Positions 42,695 to 51,324 of a stretch of 64,000 nucleotides of DNA are shown here, piece by piece; the first letter of the stretch is position 1, and the number at the start of each line of letters is the position of its first letter. The stretch lies in the NCBI GenBank assembly GCA_028291985.1, contig JAQGNE010000037.1:1-64000 (forward strand), given 5' to 3'. Position numbers and translations under genes: made by a program. This stretch comes from Polaromonas sp. (GTDB lineage Bacteria > Pseudomonadota > Gammaproteobacteria > Burkholderiales > Burkholderiaceae_C). The notes under the pieces were generated by a model. The model did not search any database. It was given only the letters and a program-made list of their open reading frames with translations, and was not told the DNA's origin.

Positions 42695-43417
42695 ATGCAA
42701 AGCCGAGCTGATTTCGAGTCGCGCCATGTCCGGCAGTTCAGTAACGAGCCGGCCGTCGAGCAGCAACTGGTGCAGGCATTTTTTGGCGGCCAACCCGGGT
42801 TTTATGTGGATGTGGGCGCCAACGATCCAGTGCTGGACTCGCAGTCGCTGCATCTGGAGGCCATCGGCTGGACAGGCCTGCTGGTCGAGCCCGATCCGGA
42901 CTGCTGCGAAGTGCTGCGCAAGACCCGGCGCGGCACCGTGGTGGAGATGGCCTGCTCCAGCCCCGCAAACGCCGGCAAGGAACTGCCGCTGAACCGGGCC
43001 GGCCCGCATTCGACCCTGGAAGCCCGGCCTATTGCGCTGGGCGCCGTGGTGCGCTCGACCGTGGCGGTGCGCTGCGAGACGCTGGACGCCATTCTCCAGG
43101 CACACCATGCACCCACCGGGTTCGAGCTGCTGTCCATCGATATCGAAGGCCATGAGCTGGTCGCCCTTTCAGGATTCACCTTGCAGGCCTGGAAGCCCCG
43201 GCTGGTGCTGATCGAAGACCATGTGGCGCATCTGAAAAAGCACCGTTTCATGCAGCAAAGCGGCTACAGCCTGCTGATGCGCACCGGGCTTAACAGCTGG
43301 TACGTGCCCGACCATGCGCGGTACACGTTCTCGCTGCTGGCGAGGCTGGAGTATTTGCGCAAGTACTTTCTGGGCCTGCCCCTGCGCAAATACCGCTACG
43401 TCAGCAAAGCCGCGTAG
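42695..43417 (+). CDS. FkbM-family methyltransferase
   Basis: 240-residue SAM-dependent methyltransferase. Motif I is FYVDVGANDPVLDSQS, followed by GLLVEPDPDCCEVLRK, and LLSIDIEGHELVALSGF is the characteristic FkbM segment. Members methylate hydroxyl groups on sugars or polyketides, often in surface polysaccharides. It follows the YhaN-like gene by 59 bases on the same strand, but no functional link is evident; a polysaccharide role would fit the fusion glycosyltransferase elsewhere in the window only loosely. Confidence 0.9.
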   Translation: MQSRADFESRHVRQFSNEPAVEQQLVQAFFGGQPGFYVDVGANDPVLDSQSLHLEAIGWTGLLVEPDPDCCEVLRKTRRGTVVEMACSSPANAGKELPLNRAGPHSTLEARPIALGAVVRSTVAVRCETLDAILQAHHAPTGFELLSIDIEGHELVALSGFTLQAWKPRLVLIEDHVAHLKKHRFMQQSGYSLLMRTGLNSWYVPDHARYTFSLLARLEYLRKYFLGLPLRKYRYVSKAA

Positions 43418-43609
43418 GGCCGCTGATGGGAGGCGGCTGCGGCTGACCTCACAAGCGGATGTCTGCCTGCACGCGGGTCAAGGCTGAGCTGGACAATAAG
43501 GCGTGCAGGGTTTCGCCTCTGCGGGTTTCGTGTTTGGCATGCTGCAATGGCGCAGGCATGCGACTGTGTTTCTCATGCGTCCTGTCTGTCGTCAACCTGA
43601 ATCAAAAAC

Positions 43610-44917
43610 ATGGCCCTCACCACTGCCCTGAATGCTGATGGCACAAGCCCGATCATCGAGCGCGGCGACGCGGCCCGCAGTGAGCCTTTGGCCCGTCAGC
43701 CGGTAGAGGTGCAGATGGCGCCTGAGGACGCCACGCTGGCGCCAACCGGCCACACCGACGAGCCTCTGGCAGGAACGTCCACGGCCGGCGAAGCAGCAAG
43801 TCCAGCGCTGCAGCCCGGCGAAGTGGCGCATGTACCGGTCAACGTCCGCAACCTGTCGCTGATCATCCTGACTACATTTGCAGGCCTCTTTGTGCTGCAT
43901 TGGGCCAAGGCGGTGTTCATTCCTTTTATGCTGGGGCTGCTTTTCAGCTATGCGCTGTCACCGCTGGTGAACTGGGCCGAGTCACGCCATGTGCCGCGCT
44001 GGCTGGGCGCCATGGTGCTGATGGTGGCGGTGCTAGGCGGTCTGGGTACAGCTGCCTATTCACTGAGCGACGAGGCTACCAAGCTGGTCGAGTCGCTGCC
44101 CGCTGCCGCCCAGAAGGTGACGCAAACCATGCGGGCGCGCAACAACACTTCCAAAAGCACGCTGGAAACCGTGCAGAAAGCGGCTGCGCAAATCGAGCAG
44201 GCCGCGCAGGAAGGTTCCGCCACCGTCAATCCCCGCGGTGCCATGCGGGTCGTGGTCGAGGCATCGCGCTTCAACATCAAGGACTATCTCTGGAGCGGAA
44301 CGCTCGGCCTGGCGGCCTTGATAGGCCAGCTGATGGCGGTGATTTTCTTGACCTACTTTCTGATGGTGGCAGGCGACAGCTTCCGGCGCAAGCTGGTCAA
44401 AATGGCGGGCCCGAGCCTCAGCACCAAAAAGATCACACTGCAGGCCCTGCATGAGATCACCGGCCAGATCCAGCGATACCTGCAGGTGCAGCTGTTCACC
44501 AGCGCGCTGGTGGGCATCGTCACCGGTCTCACCTTTGCCTGGTTCAAGCTTGAAAATGCGGCGGTCTGGGCGATTGCCGCCGCCATTCTCAACCTGATTC
44601 CCTATGTCGGCTCCGTCATCACGGCAGGGGCTGCCGCGCTGGTCGGCTTTTTGCAATTTGGCTCGCTCAACATGGCTGCTGCCTTGGGCGGTGCTTCTTT
44701 GTTCATCCACACCATCATCGGCAACCTGCTGACACCCTGGCTGACCAGCCGTGCCAGCCGCCTGAACCCGGTGGCGGTGTTTGTCGGTCTGCTGGCCTGG
44801 GGCTGGCTATGGGGCGTGTGGGGGCTGCTGCTGGGCATTCCGATCATGATGATCGTGAAGTCGGCCTGTGACCGCGTGGACGAACTCAAACCGGTGGGCG
44901 AGTTTCTCGGCTCCTGA
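43610..44917 (+). CDS. AI-2E/PerM-family membrane permease
   Basis: 435-residue inner-membrane protein of the AI-2E transporter family (UPF0118). It has a long hydrophilic N-terminus (about 75 residues, Pro/Glu/Thr-rich) before the first membrane segments (SLIILTTFAGLFVLHWAK and IPFMLGLLFSYALSPLVNW). PYVGSVITAGAAALVGFLQFG and the C-terminal LAWGWLWGVWGLLLGIPIM are typical of the family. Real substrates vary and are often unknown; some members are Na+/H+ antiporters. No neighbours suggest a partner. Confidence 0.9.
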   Translation: MALTTALNADGTSPIIERGDAARSEPLARQPVEVQMAPEDATLAPTGHTDEPLAGTSTAGEAASPALQPGEVAHVPVNVRNLSLIILTTFAGLFVLHWAKAVFIPFMLGLLFSYALSPLVNWAESRHVPRWLGAMVLMVAVLGGLGTAAYSLSDEATKLVESLPAAAQKVTQTMRARNNTSKSTLETVQKAAAQIEQAAQEGSATVNPRGAMRVVVEASRFNIKDYLWSGTLGLAALIGQLMAVIFLTYFLMVAGDSFRRKLVKMAGPSLSTKKITLQALHEITGQIQRYLQVQLFTSALVGIVTGLTFAWFKLENAAVWAIAAAILNLIPYVGSVITAGAAALVGFLQFGSLNMAAALGGASLFIHTIIGNLLTPWLTSRASRLNPVAVFVGLLAWGWLWGVWGLLLGIPIMMIVKSACDRVDELKPVGEFLGS

Positions 44918-45074
44918 GCACTCCTCCTGCCGCCCGTTTGCGCGCCTGAATCCTGTGCCCGCCCGCCCGATTGCGCGGCACATCGCACAAATGCTGTGCA
45001 GCATCTGCGCCATCATGGCTGCTTCAACATGACCGGCCAGCTTGTCATGCGGCGCAACTTCTGGAGGCATTTCC

Positions 45075-46166
45075 ATGGCAGATCTTTTTGACAACCCGAT
45101 GGGCCTGATGGGCTTTGAGTTTGTGGAATTCGCATCGCCCACGCCGGGTTTGCTGGAGCCCGTGCTGGAGTGCATGGGCTTTACCCTGGTGGCCACGCAC
45201 CGCTCCAAGGACGTGGTGCTGTACCGTCAGGGCGACATCAACTTCATCGTCAACCGCGAGCCGAAAAGCGTGGCGGCCTACTTTGCGGCCGAGCATGGCC
45301 CATCGGCCTGCGGCATGGCCTTCAGGGTCAGGGACTCGCACCATGCGTTTCAGCGCGCGATCGAACTGGGCGCGCAACCGATTGAAATCAAGACCGGCCC
45401 CATGGAGCTGAACCTGCCCGCCATCAAGGGTATTGGCGGTGCGCCGCTTTATTTGATTGACCGCTTCGAGGACGGTAAATCCATCTACGACATCGACTTT
45501 CACTTTGTCGACGGTGTTGAGCGTCACCCCGTCGGGCACGGACTGAAGCTGATCGACCATCTGACGCACAACGTGTACCGGGGGCGCATGGCGTTCTGGG
45601 CTGATTTTTACGAGCGCCTGTTCAATTTCCGCGAGATCCGCTTTTTTGACATCAAGGGCGAATACACCGGCCTGACCTCCAAGGCACTCACCGCCCCCGA
45701 CGGAAAAATACGCATTCCGCTTAATGAAGAGTCGCGCCAGGGCGGCGGGCAGATTGAAGAGTATTTGTTGAAGTTCAATGGTGAGGGCATCCAGCATATT
45801 GCGCTGATCTGCGACGACCTGGTCTCAACCGTCGACAAGCTGGTCCTTGCAGGTGTGCCGCTGATGACTGCACCGAGCGACAGCTATTACGAGATGCTGG
45901 ACAGCCGCTTGCCCAACCACGGTCAGTCTGTTCATGCGCTGCAAACGCGCGGCATTCTCCTGGACGGCTCTACCGACGGCGTGACGAACGGGGAAGAGCC
46001 ACGGCTGTTGCTGCAGATTTTTTCGCAGACGCAACTGGGACCGGTTTTCTTTGAATTCATCCAGCGCAAGGGCGATGAAGGCTTTGGCGAAGGCAACTTC
46101 AAGGCGCTGTTTCAGTCCATTGAGCGAGACCAGATCAAGCGCGGCGCGATCACCGTGCCAGCCTGA
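45075..46166 (+). CDS. hppD: 4-hydroxyphenylpyruvate dioxygenase
   Basis: 363-residue non-haem Fe(II) enzyme that converts 4-hydroxyphenylpyruvate to homogentisate in tyrosine degradation. Iron ligands lie in [12 protein letters not shown] (first His), [11 protein letters not shown] (second His) and [19 protein letters not shown] [13 protein letters not shown] (Glu). The ring-binding segments [17 protein letters not shown] and [15 protein letters not shown] are intact. GGAGG precedes the ATG. The homogentisate dioxygenase and fumarylacetoacetase genes are not adjacent; the FAH-family gene at 13 kb is of a different subtype. Confidence 0.96.
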   Translation: MADLFDNPMGLMGFEFVEFASPTPGLLEPVLECMGFTLVATHRSKDVVLYRQGDINFIVNREPKSVAAYFAAEHGPSACGMAFRVRDSHHAFQRAIELGAQPIEIKTGPMELNLPAIKGIGGAPLYLIDRFEDGKSIYDIDFHFVDGVERHPVGHGLKLIDHLTHNVYRGRMAFWADFYERLFNFREIRFFDIKGEYTGLTSKALTAPDGKIRIPLNEESRQGGGQIEEYLLKFNGEGIQHIALICDDLVSTVDKLVLAGVPLMTAPSDSYYEMLDSRLPNHGQSVHALQTRGILLDGSTDGVTNGEEPRLLLQIFSQTQLGPVFFEFIQRKGDEGFGEGNFKALFQSIERDQIKRGAITVPA

Positions 46167-46339
46167 GTTGATGTCTCAGTCCGCAACGTGCATGCAGGTG
46201 GTGCGTCCAGCCGTTGATAACAAGGCCAGCAGCAGGGCAAGCTCTGCCGTTTGTGTCCTACATACAGATGTGTTTGACGGTTTATTCTGAACGAACTGGT
46301 CATCGGTTTCACCAGTTTGTATTTACCGGAGACACGCAT

Positions 46340-47458
46340 ATGTCTGCAATTTTTAGAATAACGCTGGCCATCGCTGCCTTGTGCGCGGGCAGTCAGGCCG
46401 TCGCTGATGTCACTTTCTACCAGAACGAAAATTACGCGGGCGGTACCTTTACCACCGACCGTCAAGTTCAGAATTTCCGCCAGTTTGGTTTCAATGGCAA
46501 TGCCTCGTCGGTGGTGGTAACCAGCGATATGTGGGAGGTCTGCGACAGGGTCCGCTTTGCAGGCCGCTGCACGGTGTTGCGGCCCGGGCAGTACCCGTCG
46601 ATGGCGGCGATGGGTCTGACCAGCGCTGCGGCGTCAGTCAGGCAGATTCCGCGCAACGAGCGTGTCGACGAAAGCCGTTACGCACCGGTTGCCGCGGCAG
46701 TGCCAACCGGCGCACAGGTGGTGTTTTATGAGAGCGAAGGCTTCCAGGGCCGCTCTTTCACCGCACAAAGCCAGGTCGATGATTTCACCCGCTTCGGCTT
46801 CAATGACCGCGCCTCGTCAGCTGTGGTGCTGGGCGATCAGTGGGAGGCTTGCGAAAACGTGCGCTTTGGTGGCCGCTGCGTGGTGTTGCGGCCCGGGCGT
46901 TATGCATCTCTGGCAGCCATGAACATGGGCGGGCGTGTGTCGTCTGTTCGCGGGTTGGGTACGGACAACCGCGTGGCCAATGAGCGCTATGCGCCGGCAC
47001 CGGCACCGGTTTATGACAACCGCCGCCGCAATGGCGAACGCCTGTATGAGGCCAATGTCACGTCAGTACGTGCGGTGTTGGCGGCCGATCAGCAGCGCTG
47101 CTGGATGGAGCCAGCCGCGGCACCACAACGCAGTGGCACCAGCATTGGCGGCGCGATTGCCGGCGCCCTGATCGGCGGCATCCTGGGCCACCAGGTAGGC
47201 GGCGGTAGTGGCAAAGACATTGCAACCGTGGGCGGCGCCGTGGCAGGTGCTGCGGTGGGTGCCAACGTCGGCCGTCTTGGCGGTAGCCAACAGGTGCCGG
47301 CTCCGGATGTGCAGAAATGCGAAGCTCAGCCTGGCCAGGCACGTACCGAATACTTTGATGTGGTCTACAACTTCAGGGGCCAGGAGCACAAGGTTCAGAT
47401 GACCTCGGCACCCGGCTCGACCATCACCGTCAACGGTCAAGGTGAGCCCCGGGCCTGA
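46340..47458 (+). CDS. Exported beta/gamma-crystallin protein with glycine-zipper domain
   Basis: 372 residues. Signal peptide (to about residue 22, SQAVA) then two beta/gamma-crystallin domains (about 23-110 and 128-215), each with the Y/FxxxxFxG-type start (VTFYQNENYAGGTF; VVFYESEGFQGRSF), an NASSVVV/RASSAVV strand and a GRCTVLRPGQY / GRCVVLRPGRY segment. The third part (about 275-325) is a glycine zipper (SIGGAIAGALIGGILGHQVGGG, GGAVAGAAVGANVG) as in 17-kDa surface antigens and RcpC-like outer-membrane proteins. GGAGA lies before the ATG, and a strong terminator follows. An envelope location is likely; the role is unknown. Confidence 0.88.
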   Translation: MSAIFRITLAIAALCAGSQAVADVTFYQNENYAGGTFTTDRQVQNFRQFGFNGNASSVVVTSDMWEVCDRVRFAGRCTVLRPGQYPSMAAMGLTSAAASVRQIPRNERVDESRYAPVAAAVPTGAQVVFYESEGFQGRSFTAQSQVDDFTRFGFNDRASSAVVLGDQWEACENVRFGGRCVVLRPGRYASLAAMNMGGRVSSVRGLGTDNRVANERYAPAPAPVYDNRRRNGERLYEANVTSVRAVLAADQQRCWMEPAAAPQRSGTSIGGAIAGALIGGILGHQVGGGSGKDIATVGGAVAGAAVGANVGRLGGSQQVPAPDVQKCEAQPGQARTEYFDVVYNFRGQEHKVQMTSAPGSTITVNGQGEPRA

Positions 47459-47499
47459 GATCAACCGATGGCGTCACCTGATGGCGCCACCGCACTGAA

Positions 47500-47528
47500 A
47501 GCCGGCCGCAACAGCCGGCTTTTTTTTT
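47500..47528 (+). terminator. Intrinsic terminator of the crystallin gene
   Basis: Perfect 7-bp stem AGCCGGC/GCCGGCT, 7-base loop, followed by eight further T. About 40 bases after the stop codon. Confidence 0.85.
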
Positions 47529-47570
47529 CGCGTGTCGGGTCCCTGCTGCATGCTGTTGTCATCGATGAAT

Positions 47571-47636
47571 TTTGTTAAATATCGCTCCCAGACCAGCAAA
47601 CACAAGGCGTTTATGCTATTTAAAAAATAGCAATAA
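47571..47636. repeat. Dispersed palindromic repeat, copy 10
   Basis: TTTGTTAAATATCGCTCCCAGACC block then TGCTATTTAAAAAATAGCA, a near-perfect palindrome. Between the crystallin terminator and the end of slyX. Confidence 0.65.
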
Positions 47637-47680
47637 TGCGCCAGCTTTTATGCCGGCTTGCACGCCAGCCGTGCGCCACG

Positions 47681-47908
47681 CTAGAAATGTGGGGGCAAGT
47701 CATCACGCAGGCCGCGGGGCGCGATGCCTGTAGGGTCAGGAGCGGCCTGCTTCAGGTCGGCTACTTCCCGTAACAGCCGGTCGATCTGCTGCTGCTGTCG
47801 GATGATCACCGTGTCGAGCTGCTCCAGCAGGTCTTCGGTATAGGCCGCCTTTATCTCAAGCTCGGTCAGGCGGCGGTCGGTATCGGCGATGTTGCGGGTC
47901 TGTTGCAT
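47681..47908 (-). CDS. slyX: SlyX family protein
   Basis: 75-residue cytoplasmic protein. It carries the family pattern RLTELEIKAAYTEDLLEQLDTVI with a Gln-rich heptad coiled coil (RQQQQIDRLLREVADLKQ) and the conserved C-terminus DDLPPHF. Function of SlyX is unknown. The start at 47908 gives normal length; the frame is open to 48055 without conserved sequence. It is convergent with the crystallin gene and divergent from the patatin-like pseudogene. Confidence 0.9.
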   Translation of the reverse strand: MQQTRNIADTDRRLTELEIKAAYTEDLLEQLDTVIIRQQQQIDRLLREVADLKQAAPDPTGIAPRGLRDDLPPHF

Positions 47909-48149
47909 AACGGTAGGAATCCTTGCCAAACGCCAACGGGCATGCTTCTGCGATGGTGAAAAAGAACGGCGCGCCTGATTGTGACGACCCGGCAAGTGAC
48001 GGCGTTCCGCTGCAGGCGTTTTGGGTAACCCTGTGCGCCGCGCCCGATCTGGCACCGCCTGTTATCCCCTTACCCCTTATCGCTTGCGTTGACAAAGCCA
48101 GCACGGTCCGGAACCGATTTTGATGCCACGGCCCCCGCACCCGCGATCA

Positions 48150-48938
48150 CCCGCCCTGCCGTCAGGGAGGCGCTCAATGAAATAAGCGCCGCGCAGGTGA
48201 TTGACTATGACCTCCTCAACCAAGGGCCGATCAGGCTGTCCGTCGGTGCGGAAAACGTCCGCACCGGCGACTTCGAGTATTTCGATTTGCGCATCCGCCT
48301 CCGGATGCCCGCCACATCATGGCCAGCGCTGCCTTGCCACCGGGCTTCGCGCCAGTGGAGATCGACGGCGAGCATTATTAGGATGGCGGCATCGTGTGCA
48401 ATACGCCGTTGCGGTATGTGCTGGGCCAGCCAGGCATGCGCAAGCGTGTCGTGTGCCAGGTCGACCTGTTCGCGGCCGAGGGCCCTATGCCCACCAAAAT
48501 TGCCGAGGCGAACGAGTGGGATAAAGACATACGGTCTTCAAGCCGCGCGCGTCTCAACACCCGGATGGAGCTTGACCTGCAGGTCATCGCCCAGGCTGCA
48601 CGGCGGCTGGCGGCGCGCCTTCCGTCTGAGCTGCAAAACGCTCCTGACGTCATCGCGCTGACACGCATGCGCTGCGAAAGCGCGGTGGACGTGGTTCACC
48701 TGATCTACCGCAGCAAGCGCTACGAAACCCGGTCCAAGGACTATGGGTTCTCACGGCTCAGCATGCGTGAGCACGGGGCCAGCGGTTGCGCGGACATGAC
48801 GCAAACCCTGAACGCCCCGCGCTGGCTGCAGCGCGACGTCAACGCCCTGGTACGCCGGGCGTGCGGGTCTTCGACCTGATTGGAAAATTTGCCCCGGGGC
48901 AGGAACAAGCTTCAGACCCTGACGCTGGCAAGGCCTGA
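48150..48938 (+). pseudogene. Truncated, broken patatin-like phospholipase gene (DUF3734 type)
   Basis: The C-terminal half of a patatin-like protein survives in three pieces. First VREALNEI and VIDYDLLNQGPIRLSVGAENVRTGDFEYFD. Then after a frameshift near 48310 HIMASAALPPGFAPVEIDGEHY, where an in-frame TAG (about 48379) replaces the usual Trp before the catalytic DGG motif (DGGIVCNTPLRYVLGQPGMRKR). A long good stretch follows through RLSMREHGASG, and a last frameshift near 48850 leads to GVRVFDLIGKFAPGQEQ. The N-terminal part with the GxSxG serine was not found. Its neighbour, 3-hydroxybutyrate dehydrogenase, is a usual companion of this family, suggesting a lost role in polyhydroxybutyrate metabolism (inference). 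Confidence 0.82.
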
Positions 48939-49081
48939 GAATCTGGGCATAAGTGGCATTGCGTACGCCACAAAAGCGGGCGATCCCCTGTTAAGGTAGT
49001 TGACCGCGAAACCTGCCTGCCCGGTCATTGCACCCGTTACTCTCCATCACTATCGGCTTCTTCATCACAAGGCTCTATTCC

Positions 49082-49864
49082 ATGAAACTTCAGGACAAAG
49101 TTTGCATCGTTACCGGCGCCGCCAGCGGCATTGGCCGGGAAATCGCCATGACCTATGCCCGCCAGGGCGGCAAGCTTGCCATTGCCGACCTGAACAAGGC
49201 GGCGGCACAGGTGGTTGCCGACGAGATCAATCGGGCCGGCGGCCAGGCCATGGCGGTGGCGATGGATGTCACCAGTGAAGAGCAGGTGGATGCAGCCGTG
49301 GCGGAGGTGGCGGCCGCCTGGGGCGGTGTCGATGTGCTGGTGAGCAATGCCGGTATCCAGATCGTGCATCCGGTTGAAGACTTCCCGTTTGCCGACTGGA
49401 AAAAAATGCTCGCCATTCACCTGGACGGGGCTTTTCTGACGACCAAGGCCTGCGTGCCGCATATGAAAGCTTCCGGCAAGGGCGGCAGCATTATCTACAT
49501 GGGCTCTGTCCATTCCAAGGAAGCGTCGGTTTTGAAATCGGCCTATGTCACCGCCAAGCATGGCTTGATGGGGCTGTGCAAAACCGTGTCGAAAGAGGGC
49601 GGCAAGTTCGGCATTCGCGCCAATGTCATCTGCCCGGGCTTCGTCCGCACGCCGCTGGTAGAAAAGCAGATTCCCGAGCAATCGAAGGCGCTTGGCATCA
49701 GCGAGGACGATGTGATCAAGAAAGTCATGCTGAAGGACACCGTCGATGGCGAGTTCACCACGGTGCAGGACGTGGCCGAAGTGGCGCTGCTGTTTGCCAG
49801 CTTTGGGTCCAACGCCCTGACAGGACAGTCCCTGGTGGTCAGCCATGGCTGGTTCATGCAATAG
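49082..49864 (+). CDS. bdhA: 3-hydroxybutyrate dehydrogenase
   Basis: 260-residue short-chain dehydrogenase that interconverts 3-hydroxybutyrate and acetoacetate with NAD. The nucleotide motif is [13 protein letters not shown], the NAGIQ segment is present, and the catalytic Ser and Tyr/Lys are in IIYMGSVHS and SAYVTAKHG. The C-terminal HGWFMQ is typical of bacterial 3-hydroxybutyrate dehydrogenases. The ATG at 49082 gives the family N-terminus [12 protein letters not shown]. It lies downstream of a broken patatin-like gene, its usual genomic companion. Confidence 0.9.
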   Translation: MKLQDKVCIVTGAASGIGREIAMTYARQGGKLAIADLNKAAAQVVADEINRAGGQAMAVAMDVTSEEQVDAAVAEVAAAWGGVDVLVSNAGIQIVHPVEDFPFADWKKMLAIHLDGAFLTTKACVPHMKASGKGGSIIYMGSVHSKEASVLKSAYVTAKHGLMGLCKTVSKEGGKFGIRANVICPGFVRTPLVEKQIPEQSKALGISEDDVIKKVMLKDTVDGEFTTVQDVAEVALLFASFGSNALTGQSLVVSHGWFMQ

Positions 49865-49951
49865 AGGTAAGGCTCGGCTGTGTTGGCGGGTCATCAGGTG
49901 CATGCGGACTGACCGTTGCCTGGCAAACCACGCCTGCAAACCAACAAGCCA

Positions 49952-50539
49952 ATGGACACAGCAGCAAGCGTGAAACGCCTGATGTGCGCGGCATGCCGGC
50001 GGCCGCAGCGCATGTGTATCTGCCACTGGGTGATGCACGTCGACAACCGGGTCGAGGTCGTCATCCTGCAGCATCCCCTGGAAGCCGGCGAGGCCAAAGG
50101 CACTGCGCGGCTGCTGCACATGTGCCTGGCGCGCAGCGAGCTGCACGTCGGCGAGGTGTTTGACATCGCGCATCTGGCCCGGCCCGATCGACAGGTATGG
50201 CTGCTCTACCCTGACACACCGCAGATCGGCATGCCTAAACCGGTAGCATTGACAGTGGGCCATCTGCAAGGCGTACGACTGGTCGTGCTGGATGCCACCT
50301 GGCGCAAAAGCCGGAAGATGCTGCACCTCAACCCCTGGTTGCTGCAGCTGCCACGGCTGGCGCTGGTTGACCTGCCGCTGTCGCGATACCGCATCCGCAA
50401 GGCGCATCGGCCTGAGCAGCTCTCAACATTTGAAGCAACCTGCGCCGCGCTAGCCCAGCTTGAGGGTGGCGCAAAGCGGTTTGAGCCCATGCTGCAGGCC
50501 TTTGACGGATTCGTCCGTCAGCATGCAGTTCCGGTCTGA
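49952..50539 (+). CDS. tapT: tRNA-uridine aminocarboxypropyltransferase (DTW domain)
   Basis: 195-residue enzyme of the TDD/DTW family; E. coli TapT forms acp3U at position 47 of tRNA. The name-giving motif appears as LDATWRKSRKM, the N-terminal Cys cluster as CAACRRPQRMCICHW, and the late RIRKAHRPEQLSTFEA is conserved. The start at 49952 gives the expected short N-terminus; an upstream ATG at 49916 is possible. Same strand as bdhA, separated by 87 bases. Confidence 0.9.
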   Translation: MDTAASVKRLMCAACRRPQRMCICHWVMHVDNRVEVVILQHPLEAGEAKGTARLLHMCLARSELHVGEVFDIAHLARPDRQVWLLYPDTPQIGMPKPVALTVGHLQGVRLVVLDATWRKSRKMLHLNPWLLQLPRLALVDLPLSRYRIRKAHRPEQLSTFEATCAALAQLEGGAKRFEPMLQAFDGFVRQHAVPV

Positions 50540-50621
50540 CGCCTGGCAGCCGTGACCGACGTGGTCGCCATACACAAAAATTAAGCCTCACCACCCAACC
50601 CCATCTGAATAAAGCACATTG

Positions 50622-51324
50622 ATGAGCAGCGCAATCGACCTCAGTTCCTGGCCATCGGTGCCGACCACGCTTTTTGGGTCCGGGCATGGTCACGCTCATC
50701 ATGGGCGGTGTGCGTTTGTTGCTCATGCAGACGGCGCAGCGCCGCCGCGAGCGCGAGAACCGCCAGATCAATGAACGTCTGCGCACGCTGATCGCCGCCT
50801 ACAGGGTGCTCGGCGGCTCGTTTGCCGGCGAGCTAGCGGTTGACCCCGGCGCATCGGCGCACCGGCGCACCGGCGTGATTCAGCCATGCAGGAAGGCGCG
50901 CCAGAAACGGCCGTCGCCGACACGCCGGGCGCCCAGCGGCGGCGCTGCATTCGTGATGCGGTAGAGCCTTCGTTGTCCGATGTGATCCTTCTGGGAGCCG
51001 CCGGGCAGGTGGCGCTGGCGGATGCGGCTGCCAACGACCTGGTGGCAGGCCGAAAGGTGCACACCGAGGAACTGGTGGTTGCCCTGAGAAACTACCTCCG
51101 GGAGGTGCTGGACGGGGAGCCACTGGCGGTGCAGGACATTCCCCTGCAAGGCCCGGCACGAGGCAACCCTTCTGGCGGGGGTGCCCGGGCATCATCGCGT
51201 GCGCGAGGCGCAAGTGGCGGTTCAGGCGGCCGTGGCGGCCAGGGAGGTGGCGCAGGCGCAGGCATGGGATCAACAGGGCTGGGCGCAATCTCTGCCCGGC
51301 GACCAGCTGACGACCAGCGGCTAA
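50622..51324 (+). pseudogene. Decayed conserved hypothetical gene
   Basis: A protein family of unknown function is split over frames. MSSAIDLSSWPSVPTTLF (from 50622) shifts near 50675 to MVTLIMGGVRLLLMQTAQRRRERENRQINERLRTL and AAYRVLGGSFAGELAVDP. Near 50930 it shifts back to RRRCIRDAVEPSLSDVILLGAAGQVAL...AGRKVHTEELVVALRNYLREVL. One membrane segment with a basic flank and a helical cytoplasmic domain can be seen. After about 51170 yet another frame stays open to a TAA at 51322 with a helical, Ala/Gln-rich peptide (REAQVAVQAAVAAREVAQ) that I do not recognise. At least two indels are needed. It ends against the convergent ppc stop. Confidence 0.7.

Noticed and set aside
49037..50407. Open frame of 456 codons opposite bdhA and tapT
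   Set aside because: Spans two real genes on the other strand and shows no recognisable domain.
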